A stretch of DNA of 64,000 nt, from the IMG/VR virus record IMGVR_UViG_3300037487_001184, positions 1 through 64,000 of that record; one strand, 5' to 3'. The stretch comes from a virus. Positions 38,773 to 47,821 of the stretch are shown piece after piece (the first letter of the stretch is position 1; the number at the start of each line of letters is the position of its first letter). The notes beneath the pieces were generated by a model, which was not told where the DNA came from, ran no database searches, and saw nothing but the letters and a program-made list of their open reading frames with translations. A program made the translations under genes and the position numbers.

Positions 38773-40477
38773 ATACCGCTGTTGTCGGGATAGCCGGAGG
38801 CTTAGGAGAAGGAACAGCGGGAGGCTTAGCCGGAGGGGTCGCTGGTGTTTCTGGAGGGGTATCCGTAGGAGTAGTTGGGGTATCAGGTAACTTGGCTGTA
38901 TCTACCGGAGGTTTATCCTGGGGCAATCCTGATGCTGTTTCCAACTCAGGTATAACCAACCTACCTTGGTCAAGTAACTTTCCTACTATTGCGTACGGAT
39001 AATCAGCCCACACCGCATTAATCTTACTAATCTGTGTACCCATAAGATTGTTCAACATATCAATTCCGTTGTTAATGGAAGTGGCTCCCATCGAACCAAA
39101 AGACTTCATGGCATTGATTATATCATTGGTGCCCACCGTCTGCGGACCCTTACTCTTATACTCCCAGAGAAAACATTCAAACTCCCCCCACACTACAGTA
39201 CGATTTATAACCTCATCAAACGATGTTCGTTCAGGAATAAAGATTTGCTGTTCAGCAAGCATCTGTGCTGTGAAGGCACTGGAGTAAGAATAAACTCCAA
39301 TCCCCCCAAGGTATAGGGCGGGTAATCTAAAAGCCTGACGAATTACATCGTAAGAGTTTTCCATATACCCCTTAAACATGAGGTCTTGGTTCCTGTTAGA
39401 AATCATGTTCTCAATTCTTATCTTAACATTCGAATCATTATCAAGCCCTGTTATCTCTGGCACTGCTTCCAGTAAACCTGTCCTGTTGAAATTGTCTGCA
39501 CTTCTAAACGATTGAATTAAATCCTGCAGCTCTGCTCTAGAATCATCCGTCAGCGAACCATTCTCCACTATGATTAACATAGGGGGGATGCCTTGGTTAT
39601 CAAACAAGTCGAAGTTCACATACTGTGCTGTAGACCTGCCAGCAACCTCAGTCAACGCGCCTATCCAGCGCGGCACACCATAAGCCTTCCCGCCAAAGTT
39701 ATTCTTAATCCAAAGCAACTCAGTAGCTAATTCTGTACTCTTACCGCCACCTTTGGTTGTAAGATACTCTCCTGTCAACGCGTCCATCGGTCTGGTATCC
39801 CCAAAGGTTTTGAACCACTTGAGTTTGTTATCAGATTGGTTGACCTGTACATACCTACGAAACTTCTTCTTTATATTAAAAGCAGTGGGATTCCCGTCTC
39901 GTATAATTATAGTCTTTACATTAACCGGATCTGTATCCAAATAACACATCCTGGTATCTGTAACAGGATTATAATAAGCAAAAGTGAGAAGGTTAGTCTT
40001 GGGTCGTCTAACCATTTCTATGGCTGAGTAGCCTACCACCTCATAATCCTCACGCGCAAGAACGCGCACTGATTGAAATGACTGATCCTCATTAACCTGG
40101 TCAAAGAAGTTTTCAAGTAACATCTTCTGCCGCTGAGCTTCTGAAGAATCTCGCTCGGTTAAATCATTGCCTTTGAAGACAAGTTCATACCCAAACCCAT
40201 CAACATTCTTCTGCATAGCTTTAACACATGCCTGTAAAACATCTGATGATTCATATGTGCTGTATAGTGACGAAGGTATCATATCAGGCTGGATGATAGC
40301 CTCATACGCGCCGTAGTAATCAATGAACGGGTCTTTATCTTCGCGCCCGCGCCCAAGCATATCTGGAGGTCCAGACCCACCTGTCTTTAAAGGTGTGACT
40401 TCATTAACTCGTTGTGTTCTAAACTTAGTCACACCCAAATTTATTCTACTCCGCTCTTGTAGTTCTTCATCAGTCAT
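38771..40477 (-). CDS. Phage portal protein
   Basis: A 568-residue protein of the portal family: the dodecameric ring through which DNA enters the head and to which the tail binds. The middle holds typical portal blocks (YEVVGYSAIEMVR, FGGKAYGVPRWIGAL, FRLPALYLGGIGVYS near residue 400). The last 60 residues are a Pro/Thr/Ala-rich tail with short repeats, unusual for portals and perhaps flexible. No terminase gene is next to it in this window. Confidence 0.85.
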   Translation of the reverse strand: MTDEELQERSRINLGVTKFRTQRVNEVTPLKTGGSGPPDMLGRGREDKDPFIDYYGAYEAIIQPDMIPSSLYSTYESSDVLQACVKAMQKNVDGFGYELVFKGNDLTERDSSEAQRQKMLLENFFDQVNEDQSFQSVRVLAREDYEVVGYSAIEMVRRPKTNLLTFAYYNPVTDTRMCYLDTDPVNVKTIIIRDGNPTAFNIKKKFRRYVQVNQSDNKLKWFKTFGDTRPMDALTGEYLTTKGGGKSTELATELLWIKNNFGGKAYGVPRWIGALTEVAGRSTAQYVNFDLFDNQGIPPMLIIVENGSLTDDSRAELQDLIQSFRSADNFNRTGLLEAVPEITGLDNDSNVKIRIENMISNRNQDLMFKGYMENSYDVIRQAFRLPALYLGGIGVYSYSSAFTAQMLAEQQIFIPERTSFDEVINRTVVWGEFECFLWEYKSKGPQTVGTNDIINAMKSFGSMGATSINNGIDMLNNLMGTQISKINAVWADYPYAIVGKLLDQGRLVIPELETASGLPQDKPPVDTAKLPDTPTTPTDTPPETPATPPAKPPAVPSPKPPAIPTTAV

Positions 40478-43035
40478 GTAATATATTCCTCCAAATCTGC
40501 ATAATTATATCCTACCTTCGCCTCTACTACCCAAGGCACTTTCAATTCCACCCCAAAATATTCCTTCAGGGGGAGATTTTCCATCTCATATTGTATTATT
40601 GGTGCATAAAAGTCAACCCTATCTTCTCTACATTCGAAGATTAACTCATCATGAACAAATAAAATTGCTTTTATCTCTTTAGGATTCAACAATCCCTTTC
40701 GAAGAAGTTCATTGCAAGCCAGTAGTACAGAGTCTGAGGCAGCCGCCTGTATAGAATGGTTATAAGCCTGTCGTTCACTCCTTCCCGCGGCTTCCTGGTC
40801 TAGTGAATTTATCTCAGGGAGTCTCCTACGTCTACCAAGGGGGGACGAAACGTAACCAAGTTTCCTGGCTGACTTCCGTATCTTACTATGATAGGCTGCA
40901 ATCCCTGGATACGTTTTAAAGAATAGTGCATGATAATGCTTAGCTTCATCTATAGTCAAATCAATATCGTATTGAAGTTTGGCATATTTCTGATATCCAT
41001 ATACCCCCATCCCATATAACAACCCAAAGACGAGAGACTTTGCGCGCTTACGCGCAAGCTTGAAATCGTCTTCAGGAACCTCGTCCCTAGTCTTACCCAA
41101 AAGAAGTTCTGCGGTCTTAGTATGCACATCCTCCTTATTCCTGTATACCTCCAACAAGGTCGGGTCCTCAGAACAGTGAGCCATCCACCTAACCTCCGCC
41201 TGAGACGCATCCAACGCTAAGAATACTGAACCAGGCTTGGCTATTATAAGCCTACGCATCTCCCTGCCGGTACCACTAGCAGGTATGTTCTGTAAGTTAG
41301 GCGCGTTGACACTCGTACGCCCAGTAGTAGCAGTAACTAAAGAATAGGTGGGATGAATCCTACCGTCAGACCTGACTGACTGCTCGAAGTTCTTAATATA
41401 TCTAGTGACTAAAGTGTTTAATTTACTCCACTCCTCATATACCACTATAAACTCTAAAGCCTTCTTATGAATCCTGCCTTTATCCTTCAGATAATTCCTA
41501 GCCTTAGCATCTACACTAAAGGTGCCCCCCTTCGAAGTCTTGAAAATGGGCTCCAAGTGATAACCATCCTCTGCAAACAACACATCTCTAATTAAACCAG
41601 CTCTCGTAAGCTTTATCCCTTGTGGTGTGTGTCTCTCCAATACACCGGGGGGGATGAGTGCCACAGCAAGCTTATAACATGAGACTAATTCTCTAGATAT
41701 TGTATCCTTAACAATAGGAAGTTGTTCCATATCAACCAACGCGCCATTGTTAGCAAACTCAAACAGCGACGTTGATATTGTAGGCATCACAAACTTAGAG
41801 AAATAATTAGCTACGCGTTTAGTTTCAAGAAGTCTGTTGCGCGTACTTATAGCAGAGACGTAAGTGGTCGCTGCATCGGCACACGCGTAGTAGGATAGTT
41901 CGCTGCAAGGAACGGATAACATATTGGACTTATCGAATTTGTTGTCAAACTCAGTAGAGTAAGAAGAATCTAGGGTAGTGAAGTGCTTCCTAACCTGCTC
42001 TAAAGATGCTCTGGCGTGAAGGTTCTCATCTAAAAGATGAGCCGCAGCCTGAACATCCATACCATAAGCTCTTGGTTTAATGGGGGGAAGTCCCTCACGA
42101 ATACAGAGCGCGTTGATGAATAGTAAATCAAAATTTCCATTGAACATGTACTTGATAATATCTGGAGATTCTATCAAACGCACAAGGTCACTCAGCTTCT
42201 TATCGAAGTTGGTGGACTTCCTAACCCCTATTTTCTGTTCTACCTTCTTTCTACCGACCTTGGCAGTAAAATCAACATAAAAATCCGGATTATCTTCACA
42301 CATCTCATGCAGATATACCTGGTATGCGGTCTCCTGATCAGCACACAGTGAATAAGATATAAGAAGATTGTTATTGCCTAGCCAATCAAGTCCCTGTGTC
42401 TCTGTATCTAAAGCAACTGCCCTTGGTTTCTCATCGAACAACTTATCCAAACTCTCCAGTTCTTTAAATCTGAATGTGCTCATGGGATCAATTGGCACAC
42501 AACCACTATCAAGAAAGCGTTTAATCTTAGCAAAATCTGTGATTAGTTCAGACGTAAAGCTGTGAGCGCGTAGACAATAAGCCGGGTGATAGGTAGGAAG
42601 CACCCAGCAATTAAACTCCTCAGACCATACAAAAACACCGTGCCTCTTCTTTATGTTACGCTGCCTCATTACCTGCCATGTAGCTATATCCCCGAGTGTA
42701 ACAATCAGTTTAGGTTTGATAGCTGTGGCAGCTCTAACCATAAATCTTCTACAGTGTTGGAGAAGAGTGTTCACTTCTTTTACAGTATAAGCATCCTTAT
42801 CAATCCTACACACAGCAGCGTTTGATAGAAAAAAACTATCTAGATTAAGCTCGGTAAGAAATGCTACTTTCTTAAGCAGGTCTCCAGAGGGACCAACAAA
42901 AGGTTGTCCTTCTACCAACTCCATTCTTCCAGGTGATTCCCCAACTAGCATTACATCAGCGTTGACATTACCTCTAAACGGAACTTGTTTTAGTCTCCGA
43001 TAGTTTGGGCATTCTTTGTCAAGACACTTCTGCAT
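40474..43035 (-). CDS. Uracil-DNA glycosylase / family A DNA polymerase fusion
   Basis: An 853-residue replicative polymerase. Residues 1-180 form a family 4-type uracil-DNA glycosylase (GESPGRMELVEGQPFVGPSG, then PTYHPAYCLR). Residues 200-400 form a 3'-5' exonuclease with ALDTETQ (D and E ligands), NGNFDLLF and YACADAATTY. The palm and fingers have LDASQAEVRW (motif A), RKRAKSLVFGLLYG (motif B) and FVHDELIFE (motif C). No 5'-3' exonuclease is present. The fusion places uracil removal at the replication fork; a similar layout is known from SPO1-type phages. Confidence 0.92.
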   Translation of the reverse strand: MQKCLDKECPNYRRLKQVPFRGNVNADVMLVGESPGRMELVEGQPFVGPSGDLLKKVAFLTELNLDSFFLSNAAVCRIDKDAYTVKEVNTLLQHCRRFMVRAATAIKPKLIVTLGDIATWQVMRQRNIKKRHGVFVWSEEFNCWVLPTYHPAYCLRAHSFTSELITDFAKIKRFLDSGCVPIDPMSTFRFKELESLDKLFDEKPRAVALDTETQGLDWLGNNNLLISYSLCADQETAYQVYLHEMCEDNPDFYVDFTAKVGRKKVEQKIGVRKSTNFDKKLSDLVRLIESPDIIKYMFNGNFDLLFINALCIREGLPPIKPRAYGMDVQAAAHLLDENLHARASLEQVRKHFTTLDSSYSTEFDNKFDKSNMLSVPCSELSYYACADAATTYVSAISTRNRLLETKRVANYFSKFVMPTISTSLFEFANNGALVDMEQLPIVKDTISRELVSCYKLAVALIPPGVLERHTPQGIKLTRAGLIRDVLFAEDGYHLEPIFKTSKGGTFSVDAKARNYLKDKGRIHKKALEFIVVYEEWSKLNTLVTRYIKNFEQSVRSDGRIHPTYSLVTATTGRTSVNAPNLQNIPASGTGREMRRLIIAKPGSVFLALDASQAEVRWMAHCSEDPTLLEVYRNKEDVHTKTAELLLGKTRDEVPEDDFKLARKRAKSLVFGLLYGMGVYGYQKYAKLQYDIDLTIDEAKHYHALFFKTYPGIAAYHSKIRKSARKLGYVSSPLGRRRRLPEINSLDQEAAGRSERQAYNHSIQAAASDSVLLACNELLRKGLLNPKEIKAILFVHDELIFECREDRVDFYAPIIQYEMENLPLKEYFGVELKVPWVVEAKVGYNYADLEEYIT

Positions 43036-43792
43036 TTGATGGCTCCTTACTAGTATTTACTTGACCTATAATTGCTGTTAAATCTCCTATAAGTTTTGCT
43101 CTACCAGGAGCGCTGTTGCACTCAACAGTAAAGAGTGTCTCGTTGTCAACAACCACCACACCGAACTTAGGGTCAAACTTAGCCCTGCCTGACCAAGTTG
43201 TCAGATAATCATAGTAGACACAAGACATAGAATAAAGTTTCTTATCTAAATCCTTGAACCAAATTATACCAGGGCTGGAAAATAAGTATCGTTGGTAGAA
43301 GAAAGGCAGTACCATCTTAGGCTTTATCTTATAAACTTTGTTTGTAAGGTCTACCGCTGCCTTCAACATCTCTTGGGAGGCTGGAAAATAATGCAGATAC
43401 AAATTTTTCTTTACCAGCTTTTTAGACAAGAGTGTGTCGCCACCAAACATCCCGCCCCTATCCGTCATGAACCGAATATTCTTCTCCCTCACCGTTCCTT
43501 TATACCACTTCGTTACTTTATTATCTCTCATTAATAGAAACCACTCTGGGAGTGTATTTACACGTTTAGATAGAGGGATGCCCTTTCTCATTAAAGTTCT
43601 ATGCTTACTCATCAGTTCGGTTCGGTTCTTACCTTTTTCAGTAAGTGTATAGGTCTTCCCCTTTCTAGTCATAAACCCAGATGATATAAGAAATAACAGA
43701 CTATCTGCCTGACTTTTAGTAGGGGATTTGAGGGTTATAGTATTACCCTCTAGATTAGATAACAAAAAATCCCATGCAATATAGGCTATCAT
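43019..43792 (-). CDS. Hypothetical protein with winged-helix start
   Basis: A 257-residue protein. Residues 20-70 look like a winged helix (SLLFLISSGFMTRKGKTYTLTEKGK in two parts). The remaining 190 residues are mixed alpha/beta and unrecognised. It overlaps the polymerase start, so it may be a replication partner. Confidence 0.7.
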   Translation of the reverse strand: MIAYIAWDFLLSNLEGNTITLKSPTKSQADSLLFLISSGFMTRKGKTYTLTEKGKNRTELMSKHRTLMRKGIPLSKRVNTLPEWFLLMRDNKVTKWYKGTVREKNIRFMTDRGGMFGGDTLLSKKLVKKNLYLHYFPASQEMLKAAVDLTNKVYKIKPKMVLPFFYQRYLFSSPGIIWFKDLDKKLYSMSCVYYDYLTTWSGRAKFDPKFGVVVVDNETLFTVECNSAPGRAKLIGDLTAIIGQVNTSKEPSNAEVS

Positions 43793-44247
43793 GTGTAATG
43801 TTGCTTATGTCCAGCACCATAAGATTCGGTGTTATAATATCTGGTAGCCTGTTCATTACAGGTACTACACATCTTATTAGTGGTAGTGTTCTCTGAGTAG
43901 AAAATTCTATCGCACCCAAGACACCTAATCTCCCCAACGGAGATTTTCCTCATCCCGAAGAATGCACGCACTTCATCTACAGACATACCCTCAGATAAAT
44001 CACTGTTTATCTTTAGTTTGTATCGCTTCCGCTGCTCGCTTATGCATGTTTTCTTACCACATGTCTTACGATGCTCACCTCTAGCTTTTATAGGAGACCC
44101 GCATATGCAGCAATACCTGAGAGGGATTGCCCCTTTTCGTTTTTCGTATCTCATACGCTCCCCACAACGCTTCGAGCAATGTTTTTGACGTTTATCTCTG
44201 GGCTCGAAGTCGATCCCGCACCACGGACATTTCTTATTTTCAGCCAT
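43789..44247 (-). CDS. Multi-zinc-finger protein
   Basis: A 152-residue protein with three zinc modules: CPWCGIDF...HCSKRC, CCICGSPI...TCGKKTC and CLGCDRIF...MCSTC. The first two are followed by basic helices as in the + strand gene at 19011. It may bind DNA near the polymerase. The upstream promoter would place the transcript start inside the start codon, so translation may be leaderless. Confidence 0.72.
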   Translation of the reverse strand: MAENKKCPWCGIDFEPRDKRQKHCSKRCGERMRYEKRKGAIPLRYCCICGSPIKARGEHRKTCGKKTCISEQRKRYKLKINSDLSEGMSVDEVRAFFGMRKISVGEIRCLGCDRIFYSENTTTNKMCSTCNEQATRYYNTESYGAGHKQHYT

Positions 44248-44248
44248 T

Positions 44249-44277
44249 ATTGTACCATACTTTTTAAAAATTGTCAA
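44249..44277 (-). promoter_or_regulatory. Leftward sigma70-type promoter
   Basis: On the - strand TTGACA (44277-44272), 17 bases, TACAAT (44254-44249). It drives the zinc-finger, polymerase and portal genes. The -10 ends two bases before the annotated ATG. Confidence 0.7.
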
Positions 44278-44280
44278 CTG

Positions 44281-44309
44281 TTGATTTTTCAACAAACTTA
44301 TGTTATACT
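44281..44309 (+). promoter_or_regulatory. Rightward sigma70-type promoter
   Basis: TTGATT (44281-44286), 17 bases, TATACT (44304-44309). Divergent from the leftward promoter, with three bases between the two -35 boxes. Confidence 0.72.
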
Positions 44310-44334
44310 AATGTAAATAAATTTGGAGGAAGGC

Positions 44335-44628
44335 ATGAAAAAAGAAGACGAGAACATAGTGAAAGAGGCTGTGAAAACTTTAAATCAGGAGCTAACTAAG
44401 GCGCGTGATTACAAGTCTCCAAAGCGGAGAATCGGGCTAGTTTGGCAAGCGGATGGTAATGCGGCAGTAATAGATATAGAGGATATTGAAGTCTTCTATG
44501 GAGATATGACCTCAATGCATATAAAAGCCAAGCTCCTTCATATCATCAACGACCCGTTCCATGTGGAGATTCACCATATTATCGAGGCATTCCTCCTGAA
44601 TAACCTTGATAGTGTATTAGATAAGTGA
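44335..44628 (+). CDS. Hypothetical protein on its own transcript
   Basis: A 97-residue protein, site GGAGGAAGG. It is the only + strand gene in the leftward region, with its own promoter and a structured end, so it may be a regulator. Mixed alpha/beta; no motif recognised. Confidence 0.72.
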   Translation: MKKEDENIVKEAVKTLNQELTKARDYKSPKRRIGLVWQADGNAAVIDIEDIEVFYGDMTSMHIKAKLLHIINDPFHVEIHHIIEAFLLNNLDSVLDK

Positions 44629-44630
44629 GA

Positions 44631-44733
44631 GGCGGGGGGTGCTGCAATTGGTTCGGTAGGGAGGCAATTCCTGAACCGCGCGGCACCCTCTACACTGCTA
44701 ATAATTACTTTCATCTTCAGTGCTTCACCCGCC
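44631..44733. other. Three-way-junction structure between convergent genes
   Basis: GGCGGG (44631-44636) pairs with CCCGCC (44728-44733) and closes two arms: GGGTGCTGC (44637-44645) with GCGGCACCC (44680-44688), and CACTG (44693-44697) with CAGTG (44718-44722). The first arm has inner pairing GGTTC/GAACC and an alternative AATTG/CAATT. There is no T run for an intrinsic terminator. It may be a barrier between converging transcripts or an RNA in its own right. Confidence 0.5.
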
Positions 44734-44741
44734 AATTCTAG

Positions 44742-45821
44742 TTAACCAGAAGTTGATAGTACATCAGTAGTCCCTGTATCATACTTCACATACAAGGTTG
44801 TAACATTGCCTACCTTCAACGCGTAGAATGCAACATTGCCAGCGGCTGGCGTATCGGGGGCAGAGACCACAGTTGCTAACGCAGCAAAGGTACCTTGTGT
44901 TCCCTGGTTACCCTGTGTACCCTGATTTCCTTGAGTGCTTTGGTTGCCTTGTGTACCCTGATTTCCTTGAGTACCTTGGGTTCCTTCTCCAACAGTACCT
45001 TGAGTGCCTTGGTTGCCTTGTGTACCCTGATTTCCTTGAGTACCTTGGGTTCCTTCTCCAACAGTACCTTGATTACCCTGTGTGCCCTGTGTACCCTGAT
45101 TACCTTGAGGACCTGCCTCAGTACTAGCCGCACCAGTATTACCCTGATTGCCTTGAGTACCCTGATTACCCTGATTGCCTTGAGTACCAGAGTTCCCTGG
45201 ATTCCCCATATTACCCTGATTTCCCTGGCTTCCCTGTGTACCTTGAGGACCAGCTACTCCACTCTGATTACCCTGAGTGCCCTGTGGACCAGTGTTACCC
45301 TGAGTTCCTTGAGGACCCTGAGATCCGGTCTCACCAGTAGTACATGCTTCCCACGCTATGCCGGTAGAAACATAAAGTAGGTCAGTAGTAGTATCGTAGA
45401 AAAAAGCACCGGTATAATCCAGTGTTTTTAAAATATTAACTTTACAACCAGTACCACCACCACCTGTAGCTGCCACGTCATGAGCAACAGCATAGCCAGT
45501 TCCGCCAGCAAGTATTGCTATGCCAGTTACAGCGCCAGCATCGACAGATGTCACAGTAACAGTTCCGCTAGTACCACCAGCAATTGCTAATGTATTACCA
45601 ACTACGTATGTAGTTGCCCCGCCACTATGTAGACTCACTTCAGTAATAACACCAACAGGCGGTATCGCTGATGTTGCGCCTAGCATACACTTACCCATAA
45701 TTCTTTTGTTCACGCCGTCAGAGATGAGCATGACCTGTTTATCTTCTGCATACCCATAATCAAATTTGGATATAATTCCCTTTGTTGCCTGTACAAGTGT
45801 CGCAAATCGTTTGATTGCCAA
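44742..45821 (-). CDS. Collagen-like tail fibre protein
   Basis: A 359-residue protein. Residues 1-60 probably attach to the virion. Residues 60-130 hold the phage structural repeat GGATTYVVGNTLAIAGG...AGGTGYAVAHDVAATGG, shared with the gene at 53592. Residues 165-315 are Gly-X-Y repeats dominated by QGTQGN, which should form a collagen-like triple helix. The last 45 residues are a small beta cap. The repeats are nearly identical at DNA level, so length changes by recombination are expected. Confidence 0.85.
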   Translation of the reverse strand: MAIKRFATLVQATKGIISKFDYGYAEDKQVMLISDGVNKRIMGKCMLGATSAIPPVGVITEVSLHSGGATTYVVGNTLAIAGGTSGTVTVTSVDAGAVTGIAILAGGTGYAVAHDVAATGGGGTGCKVNILKTLDYTGAFFYDTTTDLLYVSTGIAWEACTTGETGSQGPQGTQGNTGPQGTQGNQSGVAGPQGTQGSQGNQGNMGNPGNSGTQGNQGNQGTQGNQGNTGAASTEAGPQGNQGTQGTQGNQGTVGEGTQGTQGNQGTQGNQGTQGTVGEGTQGTQGNQGTQGNQSTQGNQGTQGNQGTQGTFAALATVVSAPDTPAAGNVAFYALKVGNVTTLYVKYDTGTTDVLSTSG

Positions 45822-45896
45822 TTTAGTACCCCTTATTGTATAGCTTTACGCTACGGTTATACAGCAAATGCTGTAGTGGTGCCTCCACTTATATTA

Positions 45897-45925
45897 TTTA
45901 ATACACCTATCATCAGGTTTGTCAA
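45897..45925 (-). promoter_or_regulatory. Leftward promoter of the tail fibre gene
   Basis: On the - strand TTGACA (45925-45920), 17 bases, then ATTAAA (45902-45897), preceded by TG. The leader contains a short ACAGCA/TGCTGT hairpin and ends with AATAAGGGG before the fibre gene. Confidence 0.5.
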
Positions 45926-45932
45926 TACGTTC

Positions 45933-46790
45933 CTATCCCCCCCGATTAATCCAGAAGCTATAGTTGCTCTTGTTGAATAAATATGGATTACCATCAATAA
46001 CAAAAGTGCCACCAGCATTCCATTTCGGGAAAGTATTTATTCTAGTAGACTTATACTCTGTATGCAATGGGTCACGCATACAACCACCATCAACAATCCA
46101 ATACTTACCAGATTTATCAAACCCGGTCGCTTGATGATGTGTATGCCCACATATTATATTCTTATGATAAATAGAAGCTAACTCTCTAGCAACAGCGAGC
46201 GGGAGTCTACTATAGTTATCCTGGTGTGCCACAAGGATTTCCGTCCCCCCCGATTCAAGAACACAATAAGAATACTCTGAGAACTCCACACCGGCTAGGC
46301 TCTTAAAGAAGTCAGCAATAGTTATCTCCCCATCAAGCTTATGAGCCAAGCGTCGCTCATGATTCCCTGTAGTGCAATGCACTTCAGAGAATAGACTCAG
46401 AAAAATTCTTAGTATCTTTACTGCTGGTTCTAACTCTTCTTTAAATGCAAGTTTATAAACCGTTGAGCGCGCCCATTTAGAGAAACTATCGAGTGATATA
46501 AAGTCTCCATTGATGATGAGAGTTTTAATATCAAACTTTTTAGCTATAGAACATGCTTGTTCTAATATCTCTGGGTCGTGGCACGGTACTTCTACATCTC
46601 CTATTACCATTGCCCGGTCTGCCTTAACCGTCATAAATTCGTCATATTTTGGCGTTCTGGGGGGAGGCATACTCTGCCTACTTTCCAATTTCCATCTCCT
46701 TATTGTGCGTTTAGATACGTCGTATTTAATTGCGAGGTCTGTGTTAGACATACGTGCCGCTTCTATTCTAAATTCTTCGTTATTTTTCAC
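45933..46790 (-). CDS. Calcineurin-like phosphoesterase with N-terminal HTH
   Basis: A 285-residue protein. GTG 46790 is the start because AAGGAG is just upstream. Residues 10-40 form a helix-turn-helix (NTDLAIKYDVSKRTIRRWK). The metallophosphoesterase core has GDVEVP, NGDFISLDSF, TTGNHERR, AHQDN and CGHTHH, the ligands of the two-metal centre (the first motif lacks the usual His, GDVE for GDxH). It could cleave a phosphodiester in DNA, RNA or a cyclic nucleotide. Confidence 0.82.
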   Translation of the reverse strand: MKNNEEFRIEAARMSNTDLAIKYDVSKRTIRRWKLESRQSMPPPRTPKYDEFMTVKADRAMVIGDVEVPCHDPEILEQACSIAKKFDIKTLIINGDFISLDSFSKWARSTVYKLAFKEELEPAVKILRIFLSLFSEVHCTTGNHERRLAHKLDGEITIADFFKSLAGVEFSEYSYCVLESGGTEILVAHQDNYSRLPLAVARELASIYHKNIICGHTHHQATGFDKSGKYWIVDGGCMRDPLHTEYKSTRINTFPKWNAGGTFVIDGNPYLFNKSNYSFWINRGG

Positions 46791-46881
46791 GTTTCTCCTT
46801 AAATCCACCAAACGACTCCAGCCCACACCCAATAGAACTCATCCGGCAACAAAATTAGAGACTCGACAACTATGCTCATTA

Positions 46882-47235
46882 TTACTGCCTCTGCAGATTT
46901 TGCATCTGCTGCTGATAGTTCTGTTGCAGTTGCTGCATCTGCTGTTGAAACTGCTGTGCTGACTGTTGTTGCATCTGTGGATTACCTTGATTCTGTATCT
47001 GGCTTATTGTACGCTGTGTTTGCAGCCTAGCCATAGATGCCTGAAAATCCGCCTGTGCTTGTATAGTCTGCACCTGCTTCTGTTGCTGTTGTTGCTGAGT
47101 TTGTGATATGGGTTGGTTAAATTGCTGATTAGGTATCATAGGCATCGGGTTAGGTCCGCAACCTGGGCTCTGTGCCGAAGCTATACTTACTGCCGCCAAT
47201 ACCACAAACATTACAAATACAAATCCTTTTTTCAT
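46882..47235 (-). CDS. Exported Gln-rich protein
   Basis: A 117-residue protein with a signal peptide (residues 1-21, cleavage after ASA) and a mature part of over one third Gln, with predicted coiled coil. Periplasmic or envelope location is likely; role unknown. Confidence 0.72.
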   Translation of the reverse strand: MKKGFVFVMFVVLAAVSIASAQSPGCGPNPMPMIPNQQFNQPISQTQQQQQQKQVQTIQAQADFQASMARLQTQRTISQIQNQGNPQMQQQSAQQFQQQMQQLQQNYQQQMQNLQRQ

Positions 47236-47267
47236 AATCTTACTCCCTAAGTTTTTACATCAACACT

Positions 47268-47296
47268 CTTATATAATACTAATATTGATTAGTCAA
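47268..47296 (-). promoter_or_regulatory. Leftward sigma70-type promoter
   Basis: On the - strand TTGACT (47296-47291), 17 bases, TATAAG (47273-47268). It lies 33 bases before the Gln-rich gene and overlaps the end of the upstream gene. Confidence 0.65.
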
Positions 47297-47466
47297 GTTT
47301 CATCACAATCAAATTCCTTAGCAGTATCACCGCTGTTTGCCTCTCCTTTTTGGTACAATGGGAGCTTCTTTCCTTCAGATTGAATCTCCCAAATGTCATT
47401 AATAATTTCAAGCAATTCCTCGTGAGTATGTCGTTGTTCTTTGCCACGACGTAATCTTCTATACAA
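47293..47466 (-). CDS. Small hydrophilic protein, TTG start
   Basis: A 57-residue charged protein (basic start YRRLRRGKE, acidic end). TTG directly follows the previous stop, with GAGG seven bases before. Another frame over the same bases (47289-47480) is Cys/Leu-rich without a site and is rejected. Confidence 0.5.
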   Translation of the reverse strand: MYRRLRRGKEQRHTHEELLEIINDIWEIQSEGKKLPLYQKGEANSGDTAKEFDCDET

Positions 47467-47628
47467 CTACATATCCTCAATATCTAGAGGAGTGCCGTTA
47501 TAATCGGTATACTCTTCGGCTGCTTCACGTTCGCGTATCAATTTAAGTTTAATACATTTCCGGCAATAGCAACCAGGCTCGTGTGTTATATCTCTAGTTA
47601 TATCGAATAACTCTTTATTTTCTTCCAT
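47467..47628 (-). CDS. Small protein with CxC-x-x-C cluster
   Basis: A 53-residue protein with GCYCRKC near residue 20, a possible metal knuckle. Site GAGGAATG; start overlaps the previous stop. Function unknown. Confidence 0.6.
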   Translation of the reverse strand: MEENKELFDITRDITHEPGCYCRKCIKLKLIREREAAEEYTDYNGTPLDIEDM

Positions 47629-47819
47629 CATTCCTCTACATCGCTCAAATTAATACGACTGCCACATGCACACTCAGCGTAAACTCTCAACTTATCATTC
47701 ATTACAAATCCAATAGTATACCAACGCATTTTGTCTTTCTTTATGGGACAGTATTTTACATGCTTATTCTTCCAAAGCATTACACACGTCACTTGATTGT
47801 CATCAAGTTTGAACTCCAT
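47628..47819 (-). CDS. Small hypothetical protein
   Basis: A 63-residue beta-rich protein with CACGS near the end. Function unknown. It lies directly downstream of the endolysin-like gene. Confidence 0.62.
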   Translation of the reverse strand: MEFKLDDNQVTCVMLWKNKHVKYCPIKKDKMRWYTIGFVMNDKLRVYAECACGSRINLSDVEE

Positions 47820-47821
47820 TG

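Noticed and set aside
47289-47480. 63-codon frame on the - strand
   Set aside because: The frame at 47293-47466 over the same bases has a ribosome site, is coupled to the upstream gene and has a more normal protein composition.
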